Positions 1 through 7,480 of a stretch of 64,000 bases of DNA are shown piece by piece (the stretch's first letter is position 1; every line of letters starts with the position of its first letter). Position numbers and translations under genes: made by a program. The notes under the pieces are model-generated. The model worked only from the letters and a program-made list of their open reading frames with translations. It ran no database searches and had not been told where the DNA came from. The stretch lies in NCBI RefSeq assembly GCF_001306145.1, contig NZ_LGKO01000002.1, forward strand, positions 62,001 to 126,000, given 5' to 3'. The DNA comes from Thermanaerothrix daxensis (lineage in GTDB: Bacteria > Chloroflexota > Anaerolineae > Anaerolineales > Anaerolineaceae).

Positions 1-537
1 CATGGCCGCCAGCAAAAATGCCAGCAACGCCCCTACGAAAATGGTGGTTCCCCAAAGCGCTACGTCTCGGATGCTCAGCGCGCCGATCACCCCCGAGCCG
101 TGTGTGAGGCGCGCCAGTTCGGGCAGGTTAAGGAAAACGAAAGCCAGCATGACCACCCCGTCGTAGATGCGTTCAACGATGATGGTGGCCAGGGAAGCAG
201 AGATGGGAACACCCTCACGCTGCTTGAGCACCGCGGCCCGCAAAACCTCACCGGCACGGGCGGGGTAGATATTGTTGCCCATGTAGCCAATGGCAACGAT
301 GGGGAACATGACGCGTGTGGAGATGGGCTTGAGCGGGCGCAAGAGGTAGTGCCAGCGCCAGGCACGCACCCACACGCCGAGAAAGTACACTGCCACACCG
401 GGCAAGATCCAAATGTAAGCGGCTTGTTTGACCGTCTGCCACACCAGGGGCAGGTGGAGGTTGCGCAGCGCCAGGGTTAAAAAGACCAGGCTGATCACCA
501 GCCCGAGCCAGAACTGCCAGCGTTTGAGGATGTTCAT
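1..537 (-). CDS. Lysylphosphatidylglycerol synthase TM-region (UPF0104) protein, partial
   Basis: Integral membrane protein of the flippase-like PF03706 family. These proteins resemble the membrane half of MprF and often sit near lipid or glycan synthesis genes. The first 179 residues are present; the rest runs off the left edge. The start at 537 opens with MNILKRWQFWLGLVISLVFLTL, a basic N terminus followed by a membrane segment. Family-typical features follow: an RAWRWHYLLRP stretch, then YMGNNIYPARAGEVLRA and IIVERIYDG. Several hydrophobic helices are visible. Substrate unknown. Family assignment is good; function is open. Confidence 0.8.
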   Translation of the reverse strand, partial: MNILKRWQFWLGLVISLVFLTLALRNLHLPLVWQTVKQAAYIWILPGVAVYFLGVWVRAWRWHYLLRPLKPISTRVMFPIVAIGYMGNNIYPARAGEVLRAAVLKQREGVPISASLATIIVERIYDGVVMLAFVFLNLPELARLTHGSGVIGALSIRDVALWGTTIFVGALLAFLLAAM

Positions 538-590
538 GCCGTGGCTTGTTCCGAATCAGTGAGATAAGATGAGCGGCGCGGCAAATCGGC

Positions 591-728
591 CTAAAACTGC
601 ACAACGGCGGTGATGATCATTGCCAGGATGATCATCACCGCAAGCGCGGCAAAGACGTATTGCTGGATTCGCAGACGCCGCTGTTCGGCCTCTTTACGCG
701 AAAGTTTCGGGCGTGATTTGGATGCCAT
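591..728 (-). CDS. Small single-pass membrane protein, 45 aa
   Basis: Not a recognised family. The frame starts at ATG 728, with a GGAGGTTAAC ribosome site just upstream (731-740), and ends at TAG 591. The N-terminal half is strongly basic (SKSRPKLSRKEAEQRRLR). The C-terminal half is one hydrophobic helix (VFAALAVMIILAMIITAVV). This gives a cytoplasmic positively charged tail and a single membrane anchor. It lies 53 bp upstream of the flippase-like gene on the same strand and could be co-transcribed with it. The good ribosome site and protein-like composition make it a likely real gene. Confidence 0.6.
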   Translation of the reverse strand: MASKSRPKLSRKEAEQRRLRIQQYVFAALAVMIILAMIITAVVQF

Positions 729-798
729 CAGTTAACCTCCAACGGGACTGATTCTACCCCAAAATGATCCCGCGCGGGCAAATGAAGGGGCGGGGCAT

Positions 799-824
799 GA
801 AAAGACCCGGGTGTGCCCGGGTCC
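799..824 (-). terminator. Intrinsic terminator after fmdB-like gene
   Basis: On the minus strand GACCCGGG and CCCGGGTC pair around a short loop, followed by TTTT. It lies 37 bp past the stop of the FmdB-like gene, so it probably ends that transcript. Confidence 0.6.
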
Positions 825-860
825 GGATGAAGCAGAGATGAGTAAGGGTCGGTCGCGAGG

Positions 861-1145
861 TCAATCGTTGGTGTTGCTGGCGCTGCCGGTTTTGCCGCTT
901 TCTGCCGTGCTTTCGGACGCCTTGCTCTCGCTGTGGTGAGAGGTGGAACGGCTTGCCCCTGAGGGCGAACGATGATCGGTGGCGTAAAACCCCGAACCCT
1001 TGAAGATGATGCCCACCGGGGCATACACTTTGTGGAGAGACTTCTTCCCGCACTCGGGGCACCAGCTCAGAGGCGGATCGGAAAAGCGTTGATTGCGTTC
1101 GAACTGAACACCGCAGTTTTCACACCGATAGGTATAGACCGGCAT
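861..1145 (-). CDS. FmdB-family zinc ribbon protein
   Basis: Small zinc-ribbon protein of the FmdB/CxxC_CxxC_SSSS family (Zn_ribbon_8). The 94 residues begin MPVYTYRCENCGVQFE. They carry two CxxC pairs, CENC and CPEC, separated by about 20 residues, as expected for a treble zinc ligand set. The KVYAPVGIIFKGSGFYATD segment is the usual family core. The C-terminal third is a low-complexity Ser/Thr/Lys tail. The start has a strong AAGGAGGTGAGC ribosome site. A TTGTCA-17-TACAAT promoter lies just upstream. The family is named as a putative regulator, but its role is not established. Confidence 0.85.
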   Translation of the reverse strand: MPVYTYRCENCGVQFERNQRFSDPPLSWCPECGKKSLHKVYAPVGIIFKGSGFYATDHRSPSGASRSTSHHSESKASESTAESGKTGSASNTND

Positions 1146-1196
1146 ACGCTCACCTCCTTAAAAAAGCCAGTCAAAAAGACCCTGACACAGGCATAA

Positions 1197-1225
1197 ATTG
1201 TAAGACGTTTGTGTCAGATTGACAA
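1197..1225 (-). promoter_or_regulatory. Promoter of fmdB-like gene (TTGTCA-17-TACAAT)
   Basis: Minus strand: TTGTCA (plus 1220-1225), 17-nt spacer, TACAAT (plus 1197-1202), 52 bp before the start codon. The rest of the 1146-1473 gap holds a TATAAT at 1362-1367 with no good -35. A short hairpin (CTTCACG/CGTGAAG, 1329-1346) lies ahead of the next plus-strand gene. Confidence 0.6.
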
Positions 1226-1473
1226 GGTTTTTAACGTTTCAATCCCCTTACAATATAGACACAATGCCTCTGCTTTTTGCACTTACTTCTAAAAAGCATC
1301 CTGGCTGGTATCTGCGGCAAGAGGATGCCTTCACGCCCCCGTGAAGCCGTTCTAGTGGGGCTATAATTTTGGTTGGAAAGGCGCACTAATACCGCAGAGT
1401 CATCCCTGGAGAGCTGGCCTTCTTCTTACCTTCCTTTTTGCGCCCGGCTCGGATCTAAAAGGAGGTGTGGGCG

Positions 1474-1848
1474 ATGAGAATGGCTCGTGTGGAGGCGGCC
1501 ACCCGTTTGGTCCTGGCTTTCAACGAGGCTTTCAACCGGCATGATGTGGATGCCATGATGGCCTTGATGAGCGAGGATGTGGTGTTTGAAAATACCAGCC
1601 CGGCACCGGATGGGAGCGTGTACCACGGCAAGGAAGCCGTGACCCGCTTCTGGGAGGAGTTCTTCCGTCAATCGCCGCAGGCACACATTGAAATTGAAGA
1701 GATTTTTGGAATGGGCTTTCGGTGTGTGATGCGCTGGCGCTATACCTGGGTGGATGCGAGTGGGGCAGCGGGACACGTTCGTGGCGTAGACATTTTCCGT
1801 ATCAAGGAAGGACGCATTTGCGAAAAGCTTTCTTACGTGAAGGGTTAG
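1474..1848 (+). CDS. SnoaL-like / NTF2-fold protein
   Basis: A 124-residue protein with the cone-shaped NTF2-like fold pattern: N-terminal helix (ATRLVLAFNEAFNRHDVDAMM), the acidic SEDVVFE strand, GKEAVTRFWEEFF, and a C-terminal strand with GVDIFRIKEGRICEK. SnoaL-like proteins include cyclases, isomerases and many uncharacterised polyketide- or stress-related enzymes; the substrate here cannot be read. ATG 1474 is preferred over an in-frame GTG at 1465, because AAAGGAGGTG lies 7 nt before the ATG. It converges on and overlaps the diguanylate cyclase gene by 4 bp. Confidence 0.75.
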   Translation: MRMARVEAATRLVLAFNEAFNRHDVDAMMALMSEDVVFENTSPAPDGSVYHGKEAVTRFWEEFFRQSPQAHIEIEEIFGMGFRCVMRWRYTWVDASGAAGHVRGVDIFRIKEGRICEKLSYVKG

Positions 1849-2936
1849 GGGGCTTCCCACTCCACCCGATTGCGCCCGTTGTGTTTGGCGCGATACAGCG
1901 CCAGGTCGGCGCGCTTAATCAGGCTATCAGGGGTGTCCTGCTCGCGGCTCAGGGTCACTCCAAACGAAGCCGTTACCGGGATGCCCTGGTTGAAATCAAA
2001 GCCTTCCACCGTTTCGCGCAGGCGCTGTGCCAGTTGTAGGGCGCTTTGCGCCTCTTGCTCGGCTGCCAGGATTAGAAATTCCTCACCGCCCCAACGCCCG
2101 ATTACATCGCCAGCACGGATTTGGCGTTGCAAGCATTCTCCCACCTGGCGCAGAATGACATCACCACTTTCATGTCCGAAGGTGTCATTGATGAGTTTGA
2201 AGTGGTCAATGTCAACCAGGATCACCGTGAAGGGTTTGCGGCGGGCGAGATGCTCTTCCAACAGGCGATTCAGACCGCGCCGGTTCGGCAATTGGGTCAA
2301 ACTGTCGGTGTGTGCCATTTGGTGCATCTGGTTGGCCGCCAGTAGGGTTCGGCTGAACTCGTCTTTGGTGCGGGCAAGCACGAAGAGTAAGAAGGAGAGC
2401 CCGGCGATGCGCACCTCTAGTCGCAGGAATTCAACCCCGAGCAGGCTGGGGCCGTCCCAAAAACGCCACAGGCCGAGTACCGAGGTGACTACCAGGTGAA
2501 AAACGCTTAACCCCAGGGCCAGATGGCGCGGCAGGGCGATGTAACCGATGACAAAGATGAAGGCAAAGACCCAAAAAACGGCTTCGACCTCAGCCCAGAC
2601 GCTGGCCAGATTCGGGGTGAAAAACAGCAGGTACACCAGTTTGCTCAGGAAAAGCAGGCTGATGGTGAGCAAAACCGTGCGTTCAATCCATGCCAGGGGA
2701 ATGCGCGGCCAGAGCAGGGCGGCGCTCCAGGCCAGGCCAGCCAGGATCAGCACCGGGTACGTGATGGCAATGAAAGGGTTATCGGTATGGTGCTGAAGCC
2801 AGACGGCCAGGATAGATGGAATGCCTGCCAGGCTGGCGAAAAGGTAAAAGTAGCGCCGTCGGCGTTCCCAACGTCGGGTGATCTCGAAGGGGGTTTCGGC
2901 GGGAGCGGGAATCTCGGAGGAGGGCCTATCGGTCAT
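1845..2936 (-). CDS. Membrane-bound diguanylate cyclase (GGDEF)
   Basis: Makes cyclic di-GMP from two GTP. The 363-residue protein has about six hydrophobic segments in its first half, then a GGDEF domain starting around MAHTDSLTQLPNRRGL. The active-site loop reads RWGGEEFLIL, so the catalytic GGEEF is intact. RAGD lies five residues earlier and matches the RxxD product-inhibition site. There is no PAS or HAMP domain, so the membrane region itself is probably the sensor. The start at 2936 is chosen because the upstream extension is low-quality sequence. It is transcribed divergently from a response regulator, which may act in the same circuit. Confidence 0.88.
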   Translation of the reverse strand: MTDRPSSEIPAPAETPFEITRRWERRRRYFYLFASLAGIPSILAVWLQHHTDNPFIAITYPVLILAGLAWSAALLWPRIPLAWIERTVLLTISLLFLSKLVYLLFFTPNLASVWAEVEAVFWVFAFIFVIGYIALPRHLALGLSVFHLVVTSVLGLWRFWDGPSLLGVEFLRLEVRIAGLSFLLFVLARTKDEFSRTLLAANQMHQMAHTDSLTQLPNRRGLNRLLEEHLARRKPFTVILVDIDHFKLINDTFGHESGDVILRQVGECLQRQIRAGDVIGRWGGEEFLILAAEQEAQSALQLAQRLRETVEGFDFNQGIPVTASFGVTLSREQDTPDSLIKRADLALYRAKHNGRNRVEWEAP

Positions 2937-3114
2937 GCAGAGGGATGCTATCCAGGGTGTTTTGCGTGATGCTATTATCGCACAGGAGTAGGGGGTTGCA
3001 CAAGATGCGATTATTACGATGTGAATAGTGTTATATATGATCGAGGGCTGAAAGTAACTTCTGTCAGGGGGGCACATTGCAAAATTGTAAGGTGTGCCTG
3101 TTGTGGTCGGGTGC

Positions 3115-3143
3115 TTGCCCCTCTGGTCAAAGCAGGCTAGAAT
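3115..3143 (+). promoter_or_regulatory. Promoter for leaderless response regulator
   Basis: TTGCCC (3115-3120), 17-nt spacer, TAGAAT (3138-3143). The expected transcription start is at about 3150-3151, which is the ATG itself, so the mRNA is probably leaderless. No ribosome site is present. Confidence 0.55.
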
Positions 3144-3150
3144 AGAGGGC

Positions 3151-3795
3151 ATGAACATTCCTTATGGCCCGATCCTGGTTGTTGAGGACAATCCCAATGT
3201 GCGGGAATTGCTCGAGGTAACCCTGCACTTTAAGGGCTACCCGGTGGTGTCGGTGGAGAACGGGCAGGCAGCACTGGAATTCATTGCCCGTGAGCACCCG
3301 GCGTTGATCGTAACCGACATCCTCATGCCGAAAATGGATGGGTTTGCGCTGGTGCACACGCTGCGCAAAGACCCGCGCACCACGCGCATCCCCGTCATTT
3401 TTATCTCAGCCACCTACATCACCCCCGAGGATAAGGCCTTTGCCATGAGCCTGGGGGCGGTGCGTTTTATTGAGAAGCCCATTGATACCGAGGATTTTTT
3501 GCTCACGGTGGCAGAGGTGCTGACCGAAGATCTGGCCGTTATGCCGCCACCGTTGGATGACCTGGAATTCTACCGCGGTTACCGGGAGCGCTTGGAGCAC
3601 AAACTGCGCCACAAGCAGATGCAACTGACGCGCATTGAGCGCCTGCTCCAGACCCTACCGGAGGAGCAGCGTCCGGCTTTTGAGTTGCTGCGAGCACGCA
3701 CCCTGGAGGACCGCGATCAGATTCAACGTGAACTCAATCAGCTTTACCGCATTCTGGATGAACAGGGGCGCTTATCCGCCGCCGGTTCTTTCTAA
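3151..3795 (+). CDS. Response regulator, receiver domain plus coiled-coil tail
   Basis: CheY-like receiver at about residues 6-125: acidic pair VVEDN, phospho-acceptor in IVTDILMPKMDG, conserved ISA, and FIEKPID with the switch Lys. The remaining 90 residues are charged and helical (YRERLEHKLRHKQMQLTRIERLLQ and similar) with no DNA-binding domain. This suggests output through protein contact. The start is at 3151, where the promoter implies a leaderless message. No histidine kinase is nearby; the divergent GGDEF enzyme is the obvious candidate partner, by position only. Confidence 0.85.
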   Translation: MNIPYGPILVVEDNPNVRELLEVTLHFKGYPVVSVENGQAALEFIAREHPALIVTDILMPKMDGFALVHTLRKDPRTTRIPVIFISATYITPEDKAFAMSLGAVRFIEKPIDTEDFLLTVAEVLTEDLAVMPPPLDDLEFYRGYRERLEHKLRHKQMQLTRIERLLQTLPEEQRPAFELLRARTLEDRDQIQRELNQLYRILDEQGRLSAAGSF

Positions 3796-3821
3796 TTCCT
3801 TGTCAAACTTAGAGGTGGAAC

Positions 3822-4664
3822 ATGCCGATGCTTCCGAACGTGGAAGAGGTGATTGCCTGGGCGCGTGAAGCCGGAAACCTTCTGCTGGAGGGATTGGGCC
3901 GTGCCCATGAAATTCGTTATAAAGGGGTGACCGATCCCGTTACCGAGATGGATCGCGCTTCAGAGGCTTTGCTGATTCAGCGCATTCGCAGTGCCTTTCC
4001 GAACCACACCCTTATCACCGAGGAGAGCGGCACGCTGGGCGAGGAGAAGGCGCAGTGCTGGTACATTGACCCGCTGGATGGCACGGTCAATTACGCGCAT
4101 GGCTTGCCCATTTTTGCCGTCTCGGTGGCTTATGTGGAAGCCGGGGTGCCCCAGGTGGGGGTGGTCTTTGATCCGACCCGCGATGAGTGTTTCTACGCTG
4201 TGCGCGGCCAGGGCGCTTACTTGAACGGCCAGCCTCTGCGCCCGACCGAGACGGCGGATTTGATCCACAGCCTGCTGGTGACGGGCTTCCCTTACGATAT
4301 GAGCGGGCGCGAGCCAGATAACCTGGATTTGTACGCCCACTTTGCCCGCCGCACTCAGGGGGTGCGGCGCCTGGGTTCGGCAGCCCTGGATTTGTGCTAC
4401 GTGGCGGCGGGCCGTCTGGATGGTTACTGGGAAATGGGTGTGGCGCCCTGGGATATTGCCGCTGCAATGGTCATTGCCGAGGAAGCGGGGGTCGTCGTGA
4501 CGCGCCTGACCGGCGAGCCGGACCCCTTGCGCTCCCCGTGCAACCTGCTGGCGGCGAATCCGCGTCTTTATCCTTCTCTGCTGGCGGAAATTCGCGCCGT
4601 CCTGGGCCTTGCGGAGCCTCTCTCCACCGAGATCAGGCGCGGCGACGGCCGCGGCGCGCTTTGA
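3822..4664 (+). CDS. suhB: Inositol monophosphatase family phosphatase
   Basis: Mg-dependent phosphatase of the inositol-1-phosphatase/FIG superfamily, 280 residues (usual length 260-280). Metal-binding motifs are in order: TEES, then IDPLDGTVNYAHG (the DPxDGT signature), and WDIAAAMVIAEEAG near the C terminus. All acidic ligands are present. The physiological substrate could be inositol phosphate, histidinol phosphate or a nucleotide phosphate; sequence alone does not decide. It is 26 bp downstream of the response regulator. Its 3' end overlaps the convergent next gene by 32 bp. Confidence 0.88.
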   Translation: MPMLPNVEEVIAWAREAGNLLLEGLGRAHEIRYKGVTDPVTEMDRASEALLIQRIRSAFPNHTLITEESGTLGEEKAQCWYIDPLDGTVNYAHGLPIFAVSVAYVEAGVPQVGVVFDPTRDECFYAVRGQGAYLNGQPLRPTETADLIHSLLVTGFPYDMSGREPDNLDLYAHFARRTQGVRRLGSAALDLCYVAAGRLDGYWEMGVAPWDIAAAMVIAEEAGVVVTRLTGEPDPLRSPCNLLAANPRLYPSLLAEIRAVLGLAEPLSTEIRRGDGRGAL

Positions 4665-5229
4665 GCCAGACCCACAGTGTAATCAGCGGCCACACCCAGG
4701 CCAGATCGCCCGGGCCATTGGCCCCGGTGCGCGGTGCCACCCGGCGTAAGCGAATTACCCGGTAGTGGGCAGTGCGTGAGGAGAGGGCGGTTTCATCTTG
4801 GGGGGAGGGGGCACCGAAGAGACGTGCCATCAGGCCGCCGGAGGCCAGCACGGCTCTAATGGCCTCCTCGCGCAGGGCCGGCTCGAGAATCTCTTCGGCC
4901 AGGCCCACCCACCAGCCATCCGGCAGCCACAATTCGACCTGCGGGTTGGCAAGAAGGTTGCGGTACCAGTCGCTGGTGGGGCCAAAGCCAGTGACACAGT
5001 AAATCTCGCCGTTGAGCAGGGCGTAGTTGAGTGGGGTGAGGTAGCGTTTTCCGCTTTTGCGTCCGCTGTGGATGAGGATCAGGATGCGTCCGCTCAGGGC
5101 AGGCCAGAAGTTGAACCAGGGCCCCAGGCCCAGCCGCCACAACAGGACAATTAAGGTGTTGAGACGGTGCAGAAGGCGCGCCAGCAATGGGCGCTTATCA
5201 AGTTTAACCTTTGGGGATGTCTCCATCAT
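4633..5229 (-). CDS. DUF385/F420-type nitroreductase-family oxidoreductase
   Basis: A 198-residue member of the deazaflavin (F420)-dependent nitroreductase family, a split-barrel flavin fold. The core is visible as LILIHSGRKSGKRYLTPLNYALLNGEIYCVTGFGPTSDWYRNLLANPQVELWL. The SGRKSG and DWYRNL motifs are typical. Many relatives use F420, others FMN or F420-independent chemistry, so cofactor and substrate are open. A basic hydrophobic C terminus may associate with membrane. TACAAT sits 7 nt before the ATG at 5229, suggesting a leaderless message. It overlaps the inositol phosphatase gene convergently. Confidence 0.75.
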   Translation of the reverse strand: MMETSPKVKLDKRPLLARLLHRLNTLIVLLWRLGLGPWFNFWPALSGRILILIHSGRKSGKRYLTPLNYALLNGEIYCVTGFGPTSDWYRNLLANPQVELWLPDGWWVGLAEEILEPALREEAIRAVLASGGLMARLFGAPSPQDETALSSRTAHYRVIRLRRVAPRTGANGPGDLAWVWPLITLWVWLKARRGRRRA

Positions 5230-5288
5230 AAAATTTATTGTACCTGCTTTCGGGCTTTCTTTTACTTAACAAGGGGCATTTTTTCACT

Positions 5289-5317
5289 TTGACATTCTGA
5301 CCGGGGAAGGCTAAAAT
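5289..5317 (+). promoter_or_regulatory. Promoter of coaE-cdaA-cdaR-der operon
   Basis: TTGACA (5289-5294), 17-nt spacer, TAAAAT (5312-5317): a near-consensus housekeeping promoter. The next plus-strand genes follow with short gaps (36, 3 and 15 bp), so it probably drives all four. Confidence 0.75.
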
Positions 5318-5347
5318 CAGGCATGAGGACGCTCAGAGAGGGGGGCC

Positions 5348-6556
5348 GTGGCTGGTGGGGCTGCCATTCCTGCAAGAGCAAATGGGTGCGTTGCCCGGGA
5401 GGTTGTGAGAGAAGCCGTGAGTCAATGGCCTGGTAAGTATGTCATCGGGTTGACCGGTAATATTGCCACCGGTAAGAGCGTGGTGCGGCGCATGCTGGAG
5501 CACCTGGGTGCCTACGGCATTGACGCCGATGCCCTCGCGCATCGCGCCATCGCACGCGGGGCGCCGGGGTATCAGCCGGTTGTGGATCTCTTCGGGCGCT
5601 ACATCCTCGGCCCAGATGGGGAAATTGACCGACGCCGCCTGGGCAAAATTGTTTTCAATGATCCGGTGGCGTTGGCCGATCTGGAACGCATTGTGCATCC
5701 GCTGGTGGCCCAGGCCATTGATTTTCTGGTGCGCCGCGCCAGCCAGCCGGTGGTGGTGATCGAGGCCATCAAACTGGTTGAGGCCAATTTGCACCGCGCT
5801 TGTGATAGTTTGTGGGTGGTGTATGCGCCGGCGGATGTGCAACTGGCACGCCTGATGCGCACCCGCGGCCTGACCGAGGCCGAGGCCCGTCAGCGCATGG
5901 CCGCCCAACCCCCGCAGGAGCAAAAGATGGCGCTGGCGGATGTGATCATCCGCAATGCGGGCACGTTTGAGGACACCTGGAAGCAAGTGGTGGCCGCCTG
6001 GCGGCGTCTGGTGCCGATGGCCGAGGCGGGTGCCCCGGCGGCAGAGACGGTGAGTACCACCCCGGTGGCGTTAGAGGTGGTGCGTGGGCGCCCGCGAGAT
6101 GCGGCTCAGATTGCCGCACTCATTAATCGCCTGCGCCCGACAAACCCACCGCTTGCGGCGGATGATATTATGGCGGCGTTTGGCGAGAAAGCCTTTCTCC
6201 TGCTGCGCGCCGGTAAGACCCTGCGGGGGGTGATGGGCTGGCAGGTGGAGAACCTGGTGGCGCGCACCACGGATATCCTGCTGGAAGCCAACCTGCCGCT
6301 GAAGTCGGCCCTTGCGCTGTTGATCCAGGAGATGGAGCGTGCCTCCAAAGACCTGCAGTGTGAGGCCTCCCTGGTGTTTGTCACGCCGGAACTGGCGCGG
6401 CAGGATCTCATCTGGCGCGAACTGGGGTACGTGCCGACCACGCCGGAGCAACTGGAGGCTCTGGCCTGGCAGGAGGCGGCCCGCGAATCCATGCCGCCGG
6501 GGACAATCCTGCTGTTCAAAAAACTGCGTCAGGAGCGCATCTTGCGCCCGATTTAA
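5348..6556 (+). CDS. coaE: Dephospho-CoA kinase fused to a GNAT-like domain
   Basis: Residues about 30-215 are dephospho-CoA kinase, the last step of CoA synthesis (3'-OH phosphorylation). The P-loop is GLTGNIATGKS, followed by YGIDADALAH, a DRRRLGKIVFND segment and the LIMRTRGLTEAEARQRM lid-type region. Family length is about 200. Here about 170 residues follow (from TTPVALEVVRGRPRDAAQIAALINRL), with the layout of a GNAT acyltransferase fold and no clear catalytic motif. The start is ambiguous: GTG 5348 has a purine-rich AGAGAGGGGGG site; GTG 5417 would give a more usual kinase N terminus. First gene of the operon with cdaA, cdaR and der. Confidence 0.82.
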   Translation: MAGGAAIPARANGCVAREVVREAVSQWPGKYVIGLTGNIATGKSVVRRMLEHLGAYGIDADALAHRAIARGAPGYQPVVDLFGRYILGPDGEIDRRRLGKIVFNDPVALADLERIVHPLVAQAIDFLVRRASQPVVVIEAIKLVEANLHRACDSLWVVYAPADVQLARLMRTRGLTEAEARQRMAAQPPQEQKMALADVIIRNAGTFEDTWKQVVAAWRRLVPMAEAGAPAAETVSTTPVALEVVRGRPRDAAQIAALINRLRPTNPPLAADDIMAAFGEKAFLLLRAGKTLRGVMGWQVENLVARTTDILLEANLPLKSALALLIQEMERASKDLQCEASLVFVTPELARQDLIWRELGYVPTTPEQLEALAWQEAARESMPPGTILLFKKLRQERILRPI

Positions 6557-6592
6557 GGTCGTAGATTCTGATGGGCGAGGAAAAGGGTTGCC

Positions 6593-7477
6593 GTGCCGGA
6601 TATACTGGGTGAACTGCTCTTCATTTTCCAGCGCTTCAACTGGCTAAGCGCCCTTGACCTGTTTCTGGTGACCTTGGTGTTCTTCGGCATTCTGATGCTG
6701 CTGCGGGATACCCGGGCCCTGGTGCTGATGCGGGGTGTGCTCTTGCTGATCGTCTCGCTTAGTCTGGTCACCAGCCTGATTGACCTGCCGGCATTCTCGT
6801 GGCTCATCCGCACCGCCCTGCCGACCCTGGTGCTGGCAATCCCGGTCATTTTTGCGCCGGAGATACGGCGCGGTCTGGAGCGCCTGGGGCGGGCCGGTTC
6901 GGCCCAGGGCTGGCTCTGGCGCGCCCCGACCTCGACCGAGGCTGCGCAACGCACCATTCGGGCGGTGGTGAGCGCGTGTGCTCGCCTTTCGGCACGTCAG
7001 CACGGTGCGCTAATCGTCTTTCAGCGCGGCGATAGTCTGGAGGAGTACGCCCGCACGGGGGTTCCCCTCAATGCGGAGGTGACGGCAGAACTCCTTCTGC
7101 AAATTTTCTACCCCAATACCCCGCTCCACGATGGGGCGGTGATCATCGCCGATCAGCGCATTGTGGCGGCGGCCTGTGTGATGCCGCTTTCCTCTAGCGG
7201 CATTCTCAATCACTCGCCTGAGCGTCAGATGGGCTTGCGGCACCGCGCGGCCCTGGGTACTTCGGAGGCCACGGATGCGGTGGCGGTCGTGGTCTCTGAG
7301 GAGACGGGAGCGATCTCGGTGGCGCACGGCGGGCGTATCATCCGCCGCCTGGATGCTGAACGTCTGGAGAACATCCTGCTGGCGTTTTACCAGCCGGTGC
7401 AGAGCTCGCGCAATCTGCTGGATATGATCCGTGCCGCGCGGCGCTCCACCCCTACGCGACCGCGGAAGGAGGACTGA
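6593..7477 (+). CDS. cdaA: Diadenylate cyclase CdaA
   Basis: Membrane-bound synthase of cyclic di-AMP (two ATP to c-di-AMP). The N-terminal 95 residues contain three membrane helices (LDLFLVTLVFFGILMLL, LVLMRGVLLLIVSLSLV, LIRTALPTLVLAIPVIF). The DAC domain follows. Catalytic motifs are intact: LHDGAVII (DGA) and GLRHRAALG (RHR). The length of 294 is normal for CdaA/DacA. The start is GTG 6593. It is followed after 3 bp by the CdaR-type partner, the usual arrangement. Two likely c-di-AMP receptor proteins are encoded at 33.6-34.2 kb in this window. Confidence 0.95.
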   Translation: MPDILGELLFIFQRFNWLSALDLFLVTLVFFGILMLLRDTRALVLMRGVLLLIVSLSLVTSLIDLPAFSWLIRTALPTLVLAIPVIFAPEIRRGLERLGRAGSAQGWLWRAPTSTEAAQRTIRAVVSACARLSARQHGALIVFQRGDSLEEYARTGVPLNAEVTAELLLQIFYPNTPLHDGAVIIADQRIVAAACVMPLSSSGILNHSPERQMGLRHRAALGTSEATDAVAVVVSEETGAISVAHGGRIIRRLDAERLENILLAFYQPVQSSRNLLDMIRAARRSTPTRPRKED

Positions 7478-7480
7478 GCC

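Noticed and set aside
5322-5435. 37-codon ATG frame right after the coaE promoter
   Set aside because: Cys/Trp/Arg-rich but overlaps the coaE start region, and no alternative hairpins or terminator follow, so no leader-peptide logic.
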